A DNA stretch of 64,000 nt from Kushneria indalinina DSM 14324 (GCF_003385845.1 NZ_QRDJ01000011.1:16223-80222); one strand, 5' to 3'. Positions 8,245-18,736 are shown, counted from the first letter of the stretch. Notes: generated by a model from the sequence alone, not told the origin. Program-made: numbers and translations.

Positions 8245-8272
8245 AAAACGCCGCGAATATTCGCGGCGTTTT
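8245..8272. terminator. Bidirectional terminator between fur and recN
   Basis: A perfect stem AAAACGCCGCGAAT / ATTCGCGGCGTTTT with T runs on both strands lies between the convergent genes fur and recN. Confidence 0.9.
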
Positions 8273-8297
8273 AACGTTGGCACGTAGAAGATTCCGG

Positions 8298-9971
8298 CTA
8301 GTGGGCCGATCGCTGGCTGACATCCAGCATTTCCCGGGCATGGGCCAGCGTACGCTCTGAAAGATGCACGCCCCCCAGCATGCGGGCCAGCTCCCGTACA
8401 CGCCCCCCCTCGTCGAGCAGTGCCATGGTGGTATGGGTGGTTTGCTCATCCGCCTGCTTCTCGATATGCAGATGTTGATGCCCCTGAGCCGCCACCTGAG
8501 GTAGATGGGTAACGCAAAGAATCTGACCGTGGCTGCCCAGCTGGCGCAGCAGTTGGCCGACGATCTCTGCCGTGGCGCCTGAAATGCCCACGTCGACTTC
8601 ATCAAAGACCAGCGTCGGGATGGTGCTATGTTGTGCGGCCACCACCTGAATGGCCAGGCTCACACGAGACAGCTCGCCGCCTGACGCTACGCGGGTCAAT
8701 GCCCGGGCCGGTTGGCCGGGGTTGGCACTGATCAGAAAACCGACCCGGTCCATGCCCTCTGGCTGAGCGGTGTCGCGGCGCGTGATATCGACGGTAAAGT
8801 CGGCCTTTTCCATGCCCAGAAACGCCAGCTGGGACTGGACTTCCTCGCCCATGCGGCGTGCCGCCTCCATACGCTGCTCGGAGATCCGGTGAGCCAGCTC
8901 GCGCCAGGCATTGCGCGCCGTTTCCGTGGCTTCTACCAGCGTCTCCATGTCTTCTCCGCCGTCCTGTAGCTCGGAAAGTTCTGCCTGCAGACGTTGATGC
9001 AGCGCCGGGACTTCCTCGGGCATGACATGGTGCTTGCGAGCGATACGATGAATTTCCGCCAGTCGGGACTCGACCGTCATCAGGCGATCAGGATCAAGTT
9101 CGGTGCTACTGACATAGCGATGCAGCTCATAACCGGCTTCCTGCAGCTGAATGCAGGCATCATTCAGCATGCTCAGGATATTGGCCAGTGCGCCGCTGTC
9201 GCTGCCGGGCAGCTGCTCCAGACGCTGCCGTGCCTGGTTCAGTTGGTTCAGGGCACCGCTTTCGTCATCATCGCAGCAGTCGGCGGCAAACTGTGCCTGG
9301 GTGATGAGCTCTTCTGCATTGGCCAGGCGAGTCTGCTCCTCCTCCAGCGCTGAAAGCTCTTCCTCGCCCAGGGCCAGCGCATCGAGTTCTTCTACCTGAT
9401 AACGCAGCAGCTGACAGCGAGCCTGCTGCTCGTCACCATTTTCACGAGCTGCTTTCAGGCGACGACTGGCCTGCTGCCACTGGCGATAGATCTGTGTGAG
9501 CTGTTCGACCTTATCGCTGTGGCCGGCAAAGTCATCCAGAAGGCGCAGGTGTGTTTCCTCGCGCATCAGGGTCTGGTGGGCATGCTGGCCATGGATATCG
9601 ATCAGGTGTTCGCTCAGTGCCTTGAGATCGGCAAGCGTGGCCGGCACGCCGTTGATCCAGGCCCTGGAGCGGCCATTGGCAGTGACCGAGCGGCGCAGCA
9701 GGCATTCCGTGTCGTCCAGATCGCGCTCGGCAAGCCAGGCACGCGCATCCGGCAGCCCTTCGATATCAAAGCGTACGGCCAGGTCGGCTCGTGATGCGCC
9801 ATGGCGTACGCTGCCGGCATCGGCTCTTTCTCCCAGGCAAAGCGACAGGGCATCCAGAAGAATGGACTTGCCGGCCCCGGTTTCGCCGGTAATGGCCGTC
9901 ATGCCATCCCGGAAATCCAGTTCCAGATGTTCAACGATGGCGTAGTTACTGATGGATAGCTGAGACAGCAT
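8298..9971 (-). CDS. recN: DNA repair protein RecN
   Basis: RecN is an SMC-like ATPase acting in recombinational repair of double-strand breaks and is part of the SOS response. The protein has 557 residues from MLSQLSISNYAIVEHLEL. Walker A GETGAGKS is at residues 29-36, long coiled-coil arms span roughly 160-360, the ABC signature is in ASGGELSRVSLA and Walker B in TLVFDEVDVGISG. An upstream start at 10076 was rejected because its 35-residue extension is not conserved and overlaps the LexA boxes. LexA-box sequences lie about 55-80 bp upstream, so SOS control is expected. Confidence 0.96.
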   Translation of the reverse strand: MLSQLSISNYAIVEHLELDFRDGMTAITGETGAGKSILLDALSLCLGERADAGSVRHGASRADLAVRFDIEGLPDARAWLAERDLDDTECLLRRSVTANGRSRAWINGVPATLADLKALSEHLIDIHGQHAHQTLMREETHLRLLDDFAGHSDKVEQLTQIYRQWQQASRRLKAARENGDEQQARCQLLRYQVEELDALALGEEELSALEEEQTRLANAEELITQAQFAADCCDDDESGALNQLNQARQRLEQLPGSDSGALANILSMLNDACIQLQEAGYELHRYVSSTELDPDRLMTVESRLAEIHRIARKHHVMPEEVPALHQRLQAELSELQDGGEDMETLVEATETARNAWRELAHRISEQRMEAARRMGEEVQSQLAFLGMEKADFTVDITRRDTAQPEGMDRVGFLISANPGQPARALTRVASGGELSRVSLAIQVVAAQHSTIPTLVFDEVDVGISGATAEIVGQLLRQLGSHGQILCVTHLPQVAAQGHQHLHIEKQADEQTTHTTMALLDEGGRVRELARMLGGVHLSERTLAHAREMLDVSQRSAH

Positions 9972-10021
9972 GGCCACTCCCGTGTGCGTTGGCGCAGATG
10001 ACTGGGTTTGTGGATTAGGGA

Positions 10022-10056
10022 CTGATTTTATATACAGTGAGTGTGTTTTTATACAG
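10022..10056 (-). promoter_or_regulatory. Tandem LexA boxes upstream of recN
   Basis: The plus strand reads CTGATTTTATATACAG at 10022-10037, a full CTG-N10-CAG LexA operator. Three bases later GTGTGTTTTTATACAG (10041-10056) keeps the CTGTATA half on the minus strand but ends in CAC rather than CAG. This recalls the multiple operators of E. coli recN. Confidence 0.8.
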
Positions 10057-10109
10057 CGGCTCTGATCGAGCTTCAATACCCCGAATTGGTAATTTCATCG
10101 TCCCTACGC

Positions 10110-10138
10110 CTTGAGATCGCGACCCGGATCCCCCATCT
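10110..10138 (+). promoter_or_regulatory. Heat-shock (sigma-32) promoter of grpE
   Basis: CTTGAGA (10110-10116) is followed after 14 bp by CCCCATCT (10131-10138), close to the sigma-32 consensus CTTGAAA-N13/15-CCCCATNT. It lies 125 bp before grpE. Confidence 0.8.
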
Positions 10139-10262
10139 GGGTAAACAGTTTTCAGCATCAATGTCGCTCTACAGGATGACGCACTGACAGTCGGTTGCGT
10201 ACTGCCCGCGCACAATGAGCGGCACAACTTGAAAGGCAGACACAGCGAGTCAGGAGTGGGGT

Positions 10263-10889
10263 ATGACCAACAAGCCGCATAATCCGAAGGATGAAGAGCT
10301 CGAGCGCGCCGAGCGCGAGGGCGAGCCGCAACCGTTTGACGCCGATAACACGAATACCCTCGAGGATATCGAAGGTGTACTGCAGGCAGACGATGAGGAA
10401 ACGCTGAGCCCGAGCGACCAGGAAGCCGATGTTCTGGCCGGCCGTGTCGCCGAGCTTGAACAAGAGCTGGCCGAGGCAAAGGACCAGCAGGTCCGCGCCG
10501 CGGCCGAGGCGCAAAACGCCCGCCGTCGCGCCGAGCAGGATGCCGACAAGGCGAAAAAGTTCGCGCTGGAAAAGTTCGTCAAGGAGCTGCTGCCGGTCGT
10601 GGACAGCCTTGAAAAGGGTCTTGAGAGCATGAGCGAGGATGTCAGCGAAACCCACCGTGAAGGGGTGTCGATGACGCTGAAAATGCAGCTCGATGTGCTC
10701 TCGAAGTTTGGCGTCGAGCAGATCGATCCGCACGGCGAACCCTTTGATCCCCAGTATCATGAAGCCATGACTCAGGTGGCCAATCCGGAGATGGATCCCA
10801 ATACGGTCATGGAGGTCATGCAGAAGGGTTATACGCTCAACGGCCGTCTGGTACGTCCGGCCATGGTGGTGGTGAGCAAGCAGGCCTGA
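10263..10889 (+). CDS. grpE: Nucleotide exchange factor GrpE
   Basis: GrpE releases ADP from DnaK and so drives its chaperone cycle. The 208-residue protein has an acidic disordered N-terminus (about 60 residues). A long dimerisation coiled coil follows ([21 protein letters not shown]...), then the four-helix and beta-wing regions with [16 protein letters not shown] and the conserved end [19 protein letters not shown]. It precedes dnaK by 144 bp with a heat-shock promoter on each side, so grpE-dnaK-dnaJ is a heat-shock gene group with more than one entry point. Confidence 0.97.
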   Translation: MTNKPHNPKDEELERAEREGEPQPFDADNTNTLEDIEGVLQADDEETLSPSDQEADVLAGRVAELEQELAEAKDQQVRAAAEAQNARRRAEQDADKAKKFALEKFVKELLPVVDSLEKGLESMSEDVSETHREGVSMTLKMQLDVLSKFGVEQIDPHGEPFDPQYHEAMTQVANPEMDPNTVMEVMQKGYTLNGRLVRPAMVVVSKQA

Positions 10890-10932
10890 TACCCGGCCAC
10901 GGATGTTTTGTCGACAATGAGTCGTGTGGGGT

Positions 10933-10960
10933 CTTGAAAAGCGACGTAATGCCCACACAT
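10933..10960 (+). promoter_or_regulatory. Possible second sigma-32 promoter, in front of dnaK
   Basis: A perfect CTTGAAA (10933-10939) is followed, after 12-14 bp, by GCCCACACAT, a partial match to the CCCCATNT element. It lies about 75 bp before dnaK. Confidence 0.5.
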
Positions 10961-11033
10961 AGGCAGACATCCACGCAGCACTCGCTGCGCATCGAAAGCA
11001 TTTTTGGTTCAGAAGATTTTTCGAGGTGACACT

Positions 11034-12956
<1,923 letters not shown>

Positions 12957-12979
12957 GGCTTTTAACGCCTGATCTGTCC

Positions 12980-13010
12980 AACGCGGGGGCCTTGCTCCCG
13001 CGTTGTTTTT
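12980..13010 (+). terminator. Terminator-like hairpin between dnaK and dnaJ
   Basis: The stem AACGCGGGGGC / CTCCCGCGTT with a 5-nt loop is followed by GTTTTT. As dnaJ follows 33 bp later with no obvious own promoter, this is probably a partial terminator that lowers dnaJ relative to dnaK. Confidence 0.7.
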
Positions 13011-13043
13011 GCAGGTGTCAGACTTCGGAGGATCCGTTACACC

Positions 13044-14195
13044 ATGTCCAAGCGCGACTATTATGAGGTCCTCGGCGTCGAGCGCGGCGCCGACGACAAG
13101 GAAATAAAGAAGGCCTATCGCCGGCTGGCACAGAAATATCATCCTGATCGCAATCCGGACGATGAGACTGCCGCCGAAAAGTTTCGCGAGGTCTCTGACG
13201 CCTATGAAGTCCTGGCCGACAGCGAAAAGCGGGCCGCCTACGACCAGTTCGGCCATGCCGGCGTTGATGGTCAGGGCGGTGGCTTTGGTGGCGGCGGCTT
13301 CGGCGGTGCCGGTGGCGCAGGTGGCTTCAGCGATATCTTCGGCGATGTCTTTGGTGACATCTTCGGCGGCGCCGGCGGGCGTCGTGGTCCGGGTGGTGCC
13401 GCTCGCGGCAGTGACCTGCGCTACAACCTGGAGATCGACCTGGAAGAGGCCGTTGCCGGCACGACCGTCGATATTCGCGTACCGCGTCTTGTAGAGTGCG
13501 ATCGCTGTCACGGGGACTGCGCCGAGCCCGGTACCAGCAAGCGCACCTGTTCGACCTGTAACGGCATGGGCCAGGTTCGCATGCAGCAGGGCTTCTTTGC
13601 CGTGCAGCAGCCCTGCCCGACCTGTCATGGTCAGGGGCAAAGCGTTGATACGCCGTGCCGCAAGTGCCATGGCGAAGGCCGCATTCAGGAAACGCGCACC
13701 CTGTCGGTCAAGATCCCGGCCGGCGTGGATACCGGCGACCGCATTCGCCTTAACGGTGAAGGTGAAGCCGGCGTCAACGGTGGCCCCGCAGGCGATCTGT
13801 ATGTCCAGGTGGCCATCAAGACCCACGCCATTTTCGAGCGTGACGGGCGCGATCTCTACTGTGAAGTGCCCATCAACTTCGTGGATGCCACACTCGGTGG
13901 TGAGCTGGAAGTGCCAACGCTTGAAGGCCGCGTCAAGCTGCGCATTCCGCCCGAGACCCAGACCGGCAAGCTCTTCCGGCTGCGCGGCAAGGGCGTCAAG
14001 CCGGTACGCGGCGGCGCGCCGGGCGATCTGATGTGCAAGGTAGTGCTGGAAACGCCCATCAATCTCGACGAAGAGCAAAAGCAGCTGCTGCGCCAGTTCC
14101 AGGAAAGCCTGGACGGCACGGACACGCGTCATTCGCCGCGTAAAAGCCGCTGGTTTGACGGCGTGAAAAAGTTTTTCGATGACATGCGTCCGTAA
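13044..14195 (+). CDS. dnaJ: Co-chaperone DnaJ (Hsp40)
   Basis: DnaJ delivers substrates to DnaK and stimulates its ATPase. The 383-residue protein has a J domain with HPD at residues 33-35 and a Gly/Phe-rich linker (about 75-130). Its zinc domain carries four C-X-X-C-X-G-X-G-type motifs, followed by the C-terminal substrate domains. The first zinc motif reads CDRCHGDC (residues 152-159): the usual last glycine is Cys 159 (codon 13518-13520). The other three motifs are normal ([24 protein letters not shown]). All eight zinc ligands remain. It lies downstream of dnaK and is followed by a strong terminator. Confidence 0.97.
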   Translation: MSKRDYYEVLGVERGADDKEIKKAYRRLAQKYHPDRNPDDETAAEKFREVSDAYEVLADSEKRAAYDQFGHAGVDGQGGGFGGGGFGGAGGAGGFSDIFGDVFGDIFGGAGGRRGPGGAARGSDLRYNLEIDLEEAVAGTTVDIRVPRLVECDRCHGDCAEPGTSKRTCSTCNGMGQVRMQQGFFAVQQPCPTCHGQGQSVDTPCRKCHGEGRIQETRTLSVKIPAGVDTGDRIRLNGEGEAGVNGGPAGDLYVQVAIKTHAIFERDGRDLYCEVPINFVDATLGGELEVPTLEGRVKLRIPPETQTGKLFRLRGKGVKPVRGGAPGDLMCKVVLETPINLDEEQKQLLRQFQESLDGTDTRHSPRKSRWFDGVKKFFDDMRP

Positions 14196-14215
14196 GCGCT
14201 CGCATCGATATCAGG

Positions 14216-14240
14216 ACCCTGCCAACCGGCAGGGTTTTTT
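14216..14240 (+). terminator. Terminator of the grpE-dnaK-dnaJ group
   Basis: The stem ACCCTGCC / GGCAGGGT with a short AACC loop runs into seven T, 20 bp after dnaJ. Confidence 0.92.
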
Positions 14241-14319
14241 TATGGCCACACGCAGGGGGAGGCGTAGTGAGGAGACATCAGCTACGCTTGCCACAGGTTT
14301 TCACGACAGGGAGAGCATC

Positions 14320-14724
14320 ATGGCAGTCATGTATGAAACCACGGTCAACGTTTCCGGCGGGCGCAAGGGACACGCCAGAAGTGATGACGGCATTCTCGAT
14401 GTCGATCTTGCCATGCCGGGCAGCGGTACTGATGCAACCAATCCGGAGCAGCTCTTTGCGGCCGGCTATGCCGCCTGTTTTGCCAGCGCCGCCATGGGTG
14501 TGGCGCGCCAGCAGGGGCACAAGCTTGATGATATTCCGGTCGCGGCTCACGTCGCGCTGGACTCTGAAAATCATGACTACAATCTGACGGTCAAGCTGAC
14601 GGCAGAGGTTGCCCTGCCTCAGGACGAGGCGGAAAAGCTGATCGCACAGGCCCACGAGATGTGCCCCTACTCCAAGGCCACACGCGGCAATATTCAGGTC
14701 GATATCGAAGTGAAGGGCCACTGA
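14320..14724 (+). CDS. ohr: Organic hydroperoxide resistance protein (Ohr/OsmC family)
   Basis: Ohr is a thiol peroxidase that reduces organic and fatty-acid hydroperoxides, recycled by lipoylated enzymes. The 134-residue protein has the two redox cysteines in their family contexts: FAAGYAACF (Cys about 53) and CPYSKATRGNI (Cys about 115). The start MAVMYETTVNVSGGR at 14320 follows GGGAGAG; an upstream start inside the dnaJ end was rejected. CPYS-ATRGN and the length favour Ohr over OsmC. No OhrR regulator lies next to it. It is monocistronic, between two terminators. Confidence 0.92.
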   Translation: MAVMYETTVNVSGGRKGHARSDDGILDVDLAMPGSGTDATNPEQLFAAGYAACFASAAMGVARQQGHKLDDIPVAAHVALDSENHDYNLTVKLTAEVALPQDEAEKLIAQAHEMCPYSKATRGNIQVDIEVKGH

Positions 14725-14750
14725 CATAACCCGGTGAGCCTTGCCAACAA

Positions 14751-14787
14751 CGCACCGCAGCTCTGATAGACTGCGGTGCGTTTTTTT
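14751..14787 (+). terminator. Terminator of ohr
   Basis: A perfect 10-bp stem CGCACCGCAG / CTGCGGTGCG with a 10-nt loop is followed by seven T. Confidence 0.92.
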
Positions 14788-14810
14788 ATACAGGTCACGG
14801 GGTCATATCG

Positions 14811-15212
14811 ATGGTGTCAACGAAGGCAGTTTGCCGATCAAGAGGATGGCGATTTCTGATGCTGGTGTGTCTGCTCGGACTGGCCGGATGCGCCGGCAGC
14901 CAGCTGTCCGATACGCCCGGGGCGACCTCGTCAGGCAAGGCCTCCTATTACAGCGATCAGCATCAGGGCGCGCGAACCGCCAGCGGTGAGCGCTATGACA
15001 GAAGTGCCATGACGGCAGCCCACCGGACACTGGCCTTCGGCACCCGGGTGCGGGTGACCAACCTGAACAATCAGCGTCAGGCCGTTGTGCGCATCAACGA
15101 TCGGGGCCCCTTTACTGGCGGTCGCGTGATCGATCTCTCCCGCGCCGCGGCCGAGCGGATCGGCATGATCCGCAGCGGCGTGGTACCGGTCAGGCTGGAA
15201 GTGTTGAAATAA
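14811..15212 (+). CDS. rlpA: RlpA-like lipoprotein (septal ring lytic transglycosylase family)
   Basis: The 133-residue precursor has a lipoprotein signal peptide with lipobox LAGC (Cys 27). A double-psi beta-barrel follows with GKASYYSDQHQGARTASGERYD, AAHRTLAFGTRVRVTNL and the acidic motif INDRGPFTGGRVIDLS. Pseudomonas RlpA cleaves naked glycan strands at the septum. This protein is much shorter than full RlpA and has no SPOR domain, so it cannot be targeted to denuded septal glycan in the usual way and may be an accessory paralogue. It is convergent with the iron ABC operon. Confidence 0.88.
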   Translation: MVSTKAVCRSRGWRFLMLVCLLGLAGCAGSQLSDTPGATSSGKASYYSDQHQGARTASGERYDRSAMTAAHRTLAFGTRVRVTNLNNQRQAVVRINDRGPFTGGRVIDLSRAAAERIGMIRSGVVPVRLEVLK

Positions 15213-15236
15213 GCCGGGGCCTTTGGATGTCGCGCA

Positions 15237-15986
15237 TCAAAGGGCGGTTTCGACCACCAGCAGCGGTGTGCCTCTTGAACAGGTTTCGATCCGTCCTTCG
15301 ACCTGATAGACCTCCCGCAGGAGTTCTGCCGTGACCACCGCCCGCGTCGGGCCACACGCCTTCAGGGCACCCCCGGCCAGCACGATGGCCTGATCGGAAA
15401 AGCGCAGGGCGTGCCCCAGATCATGCAGGGCCACGATGATCAGCATCTGGCGCTGTTCGGCCAGCCGGCGAAGCACGCTCAAAAGGCCGATCTGGCGATG
15501 CAGGTCGAGTGCAGAGGTCGGCTCATCGAGCAGCAGGATGTCCGGCGCCTGTACCAGCGCCTGGGCGGCGCTGACCAGCTGACGCTGGCCACCGCTGAGA
15601 TCGCCGATATCGCGCTGCGCCAGATGCTGCAGGTTCAACTCATCGAGTGCCGCATCCACCTGGGCGAGATCCTCGGGCTGCACCTTGAGGCGCCGGCCCT
15701 GCATGCGCGCCAGCAGCACGCTTTCATAGACGCTTAACACCGCATCAATGCGGGTTTCCTGCGGCATGTAGGCCACCGGGCGCTCGGCGTGTGTCCCGGC
15801 AATTCGAACGTGTCCTGCTCCGGACAAAAGCCCCAGGATGCGTCGAAACAGCGTTGACTTGCCCGCGGCGTTGGGGCCCAGCAGCGCCACCACCTGACCG
15901 CCCGACAGCGTCGGCGTGGTAATGCTTGAAAGCACTTCGCGCTTGCCGTAATGGGCGGTGACCTGTTCCAGCGTCAGGCTTACCAT
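15237..15986 (-). CDS. Iron-type ABC transporter ATP-binding protein (FecE/FepC family)
   Basis: This 249-residue ATPase should power import of an iron complex or heme through the permease encoded just upstream. Walker A GPNAAGKST lies near residues 33-41; the signature is LSGGQRQLVSAAQAL, Walker B DILLLDEPTSALD and the switch His is in VALHDLGHAL. The start MVSLTLEQVTAHYG at 15986 overlaps the 3' end of the permease gene by 7 bp, indicating coupling. An upstream extension was rejected because it runs antisense-like within the permease gene. It is third in the operon binding protein - permease - ATPase. Confidence 0.93.
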   Translation of the reverse strand: MVSLTLEQVTAHYGKREVLSSITTPTLSGGQVVALLGPNAAGKSTLFRRILGLLSGAGHVRIAGTHAERPVAYMPQETRIDAVLSVYESVLLARMQGRRLKVQPEDLAQVDAALDELNLQHLAQRDIGDLSGGQRQLVSAAQALVQAPDILLLDEPTSALDLHRQIGLLSVLRRLAEQRQMLIIVALHDLGHALRFSDQAIVLAGGALKACGPTRAVVTAELLREVYQVEGRIETCSRGTPLLVVETAL

Positions 15987-17050
15987 GTCGATTTCTTCTG
16001 GTTGAGAACAAGAAAGAGGAAAAATGGGATGCCCACCAGCGAGGTGATAATCCCGATGGGGATCACCGTGCCCGGGATCAGCATCTTGGAAATCACCGAG
16101 CCTACCGACAGGATCAGGGCGCCGCACAGGGCCGAAGCCGGCAAAAAGAAGCGTTGGTCCTCGCCTACCAGCATCCGCGCAATATGCGGACCCACCAGTC
16201 CGATAAAGCCGATCGTGCCGACAAAGGCCACCGATACTGACGCCAGCAGCGATACCAGCATCAACACCTGAAGCCGCAACCGTCGCGGGCGCACGCCCAT
16301 GCTCTCGGCCTTGGCATCGCCCAGCCGCATGGCGGTCAGCGCCCAGCCATGGCGGGCCAGCAGCGGAATCGCAATCGCCAGCACCGTGAGCGCCACCCAG
16401 AACTTGGGCCAGGTCGCCTTGGTCAGGCTGCCCATGGTCCAGAACACCACGGCCGACAGGGCCTGCTGGCTGGCAAAGAACTGGATCAGCGCCATGAGGG
16501 CATTGAAGATAAACACCATGGCAATGCCCAGCAGGACGATGGTTTCAATCGTCACGCCCCGGCGCATGCTCAGCAGATGAATCATCAGTGCCGTCAGCAT
16601 GGCGACCAGAAAGGCATTGATCGGCACGATGTAATCCACCGCGGCCGGCACGATCGAGACGCCAAAGGCCAGCGCCAGGGCGGCACCGAACCCGGCGCCG
16701 GCTGAAATGCCCAGTGTAAAGGGACTCGCCAGTGGATTGCTCAGGATGGTCTGCATCTGCGCCCCGGCAATCGACAGGCTGGCGCCGACCACGATCGCCA
16801 TCAGTGCCACCGGCATGCGGATCTGCCAGACGATGACGCTGACCTGCTCGCTGACCGAGCCCGGGGTCAGCAGGGCGCTCAGCACCTGGCTCAGGTCATA
16901 GCGGGCCGGCCCCAGCGCCAGATCAACGCAAAAGCTCAGAAACAGCGCGACAAGGAGGCCGATCAGGATCAGCTGCCGGCGCAGAACCATGGCGCGATAG
17001 AAGGTGCGCCCCTGTTCGGGGGAGGTCATGGCGGCCGTTGGCTTACTCAT
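15980..17050 (-). CDS. Iron-type ABC transporter permease (FecCD family)
   Basis: This 356-residue inner-membrane protein has about nine or ten hydrophobic segments and FecCD signatures: VIVWQIRMPVALMAIVVGASLSIAGAQMQ, NPLASPFTLGISAGAGFGAAL and FVGTIGFIGLVGPHIARMLVG (the helix that contacts the ATPase). It should act as a homodimer with the ATPase and a periplasmic binding protein. The start MSKPTAAM at 17050 overlaps the stop of the binding-protein gene by 8 bp; an ATG four codons upstream is possible. The substrate class (siderophore, heme or B12) is not decided by sequence. Confidence 0.93.
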   Translation of the reverse strand: MSKPTAAMTSPEQGRTFYRAMVLRRQLILIGLLVALFLSFCVDLALGPARYDLSQVLSALLTPGSVSEQVSVIVWQIRMPVALMAIVVGASLSIAGAQMQTILSNPLASPFTLGISAGAGFGAALALAFGVSIVPAAVDYIVPINAFLVAMLTALMIHLLSMRRGVTIETIVLLGIAMVFIFNALMALIQFFASQQALSAVVFWTMGSLTKATWPKFWVALTVLAIAIPLLARHGWALTAMRLGDAKAESMGVRPRRLRLQVLMLVSLLASVSVAFVGTIGFIGLVGPHIARMLVGEDQRFFLPASALCGALILSVGSVISKMLIPGTVIPIGIITSLVGIPFFLFLVLNQKKSTW

Positions 17051-18173
17051 GACCCGCCTCAAGCGATACCCAGTACCCCGGCTGATAGCTCAGTGGCAAA
17101 AAGCGCTCATGAAGCTCGCGCAGGGTGGCGTCAGGGTCCAGATCCTCGAAAAGCTCGGGGTGGAACCATTTGGCCAGCTGCTGGATGGCGACAAAGTAGT
17201 AGGGGCTGTTGTAGAACTGATGCCAGATGGCATGCACCTGGTCCTGCTTGACCGCATCGATGCCGGTCATGGCGGTGCGATGCGTCAGGGCCTCAAGCTT
17301 GCGCCGGGCCTCATTCATGTCGGTGCCCGGTCCGACACCGACCCAGGCACCGCCGGGCACATAGGCTTCCCAGTCACCGCCGGTCACCACCATCTGCTCC
17401 GGATTGGAGGCGATGATCTGTTCGGGGTTGAGGGTGCCAAAGGTGGTGGGGATGATGTCGTCGGCAATGTTCTGCCCACCGGCGATGTCGACGTATTCGC
17501 CGAAATTGTGCGGGCCAAAGCTCATGCAGCAGTCATCAGAATAGCCGCCGGCGCGATCGATGAACACGCGTGGACGTTCAGGGTTGGCCTGTTCAATCAC
17601 GTCGGTGACGCGCGCCATCTGCTCGTCGGAAAACTCGATGAAGCGCTCTGCCTCATCACTCTTGTCCAGAAGCTGGCCCATCAGTCGGATCGAGGCCGAG
17701 GTGTGCTTGATGGGATCTTCACGAAAGTCGACATAAACGATAGGAATGCCCAGTGCCGCGAGCTTGTCTTCATAGCCGGCATCCTCGGTGGCCGTCCTGG
17801 CCTCGATGTTCATGAAAACCACGTCGGGTCTCAGGGCTGCTGCCTGCTCGACATCAAAGGTGCCGTCCTTGAAACCGCCAAAGGTTGGAATCTCCTTCAC
17901 CTCGGGAAACTGCTCGGCATAAGCGGCATAGGTCTCGGGGTCGGCCTGGGCCAGATCCTCGCGCCAGCCCACCACACCCTCGAATGGCGTCTGTGGCTGC
18001 AGCACGCTCAGCAGATAGATCTGGCGCCCTTCACCCAGAATCATGCGTTTGACCGGCGTGTCGATCTCGACCTGGCGGCCTGCGACATCGGTGACGGTCA
18101 CTTCTCGTGCCTGAGCGAGGCAGGAGAGCAGGGCAAGCGCTACAGCAGCGGTAAACAGCAGATGTCGTTTCAT
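17043..18173 (-). CDS. Periplasmic iron-complex binding protein of ABC importer
   Basis: This protein of about 376 residues starts MKRHLLFTAAVALALLSCLAQA, a Sec signal peptide cleaved after AQA. The two lobes of a class III binding protein follow: VTVTDVAGRQVEIDTPVKRMILGEGRQIYLL, RPDVVFMN, GIPIVYVDFREDP and GEYVDIAGGQNIAD. There is an unusual CC pair (DDCCMSFGPHNF). ATG codons at 18185 and 18203 are alternative starts. A Fur-box-like palindrome lies 70 bp upstream, so iron repression is likely. It is first of the three-gene operon. The ligand could be a ferric siderophore or heme. Confidence 0.9.
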   Translation of the reverse strand: MKRHLLFTAAVALALLSCLAQAREVTVTDVAGRQVEIDTPVKRMILGEGRQIYLLSVLQPQTPFEGVVGWREDLAQADPETYAAYAEQFPEVKEIPTFGGFKDGTFDVEQAAALRPDVVFMNIEARTATEDAGYEDKLAALGIPIVYVDFREDPIKHTSASIRLMGQLLDKSDEAERFIEFSDEQMARVTDVIEQANPERPRVFIDRAGGYSDDCCMSFGPHNFGEYVDIAGGQNIADDIIPTTFGTLNPEQIIASNPEQMVVTGGDWEAYVPGGAWVGVGPGTDMNEARRKLEALTHRTAMTGIDAVKQDQVHAIWHQFYNSPYYFVAIQQLAKWFHPELFEDLDPDATLRELHERFLPLSYQPGYWVSLEAGHE

Positions 18174-18242
18174 GATGGTTGTCATGGCCAGAGAGGGAGA
18201 CACTCGTCACCAGTGCGGTACCGGAGAGCGTCATGTCGATTG

Positions 18243-18259
18243 ATGATAAGGTTTATCAT
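18243..18259 (-). promoter_or_regulatory. Fur-box-like palindrome before the iron ABC operon
   Basis: ATGATAA-GGT-TTATCAT is a perfect dyad with the GATAA/TTATC arms of Fur operators (consensus GATAATGATAATCATTATC). It lies 70 bp upstream of the binding-protein start, where it could cover the promoter. Confidence 0.7.
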
Positions 18260-18403
18260 TTGCATTTTTCGGCATTATGCGAGGTTTCAAACACACCGTC
18301 GAGCGGTGCCGGATAGAAATCGCACGCCGCGGGCAAAACCGCATCCGGGCACCTGGGCGGCGCACTCGAGTCGGATACACCCCGGGGCGGCGCGGGCATA
18401 AAA

Positions 18404-18438
18404 AAGGGCCCCGTTCGCACACTGCGAACGGGGCCCTT
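18404..18438 (-). terminator. Terminator of the formate dehydrogenase operon
   Basis: A long perfect stem AAGGGCCCCGTTCGCA / TGCGAACGGGGCCCTT with a CAC loop is followed on the minus strand by a T run (A run at 18400-18405). It lies 35 bp after fdsD. Confidence 0.93.
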
Positions 18439-18472
18439 CGTGATGCCACGACAGGGTGGCAGGGCGTTTGTA

Positions 18473-18736
18473 TTACCCCGCGTCGGAGGTCTCCTCCCAG
18501 TCTCTCACCACGCCCGACAGGGTCTTGAGTCGTGCCACGGCCAGGCGGGCGACCGGGTCCAGCTCGCTGCCGTCATTGTCGGCATAGTCGATGATCTGGC
18601 GTTTCATGTCGCGGGCCCAGAACTTCTTGAGATGGCCGGCAATCTGCTCGGCCGCCGCCTCATCGCTGTCATGATGACGGTTATTGAGGCTGATCTGATT
18701 GACCATTTTGATCAGCGGCGTTATGGAATCGTTCAT
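18473..18736 (-). CDS. fdsD: NAD-dependent formate dehydrogenase delta subunit
   Basis: This 87-residue protein has the family opening MNDSITPLIKMVNQISLNNRH, then EAAAEQIAGHLKKFWARDMKRQII and DLDP-like SELDPVARLAVARL. FdsD is a small subunit needed for an active soluble formate dehydrogenase, probably in assembly. It is last in the operon fdsG-fdsB-fdsA-fdsD, 40 bp after fdsA, and is followed by the operon terminator. The sulphurtransferase gene fdsC/fdhD usually found between fdsA and fdsD is not here. Confidence 0.92.
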   Translation of the reverse strand: MNDSITPLIKMVNQISLNNRHHDSDEAAAEQIAGHLKKFWARDMKRQIIDYADNDGSELDPVARLAVARLKTLSGVVRDWEETSDAG

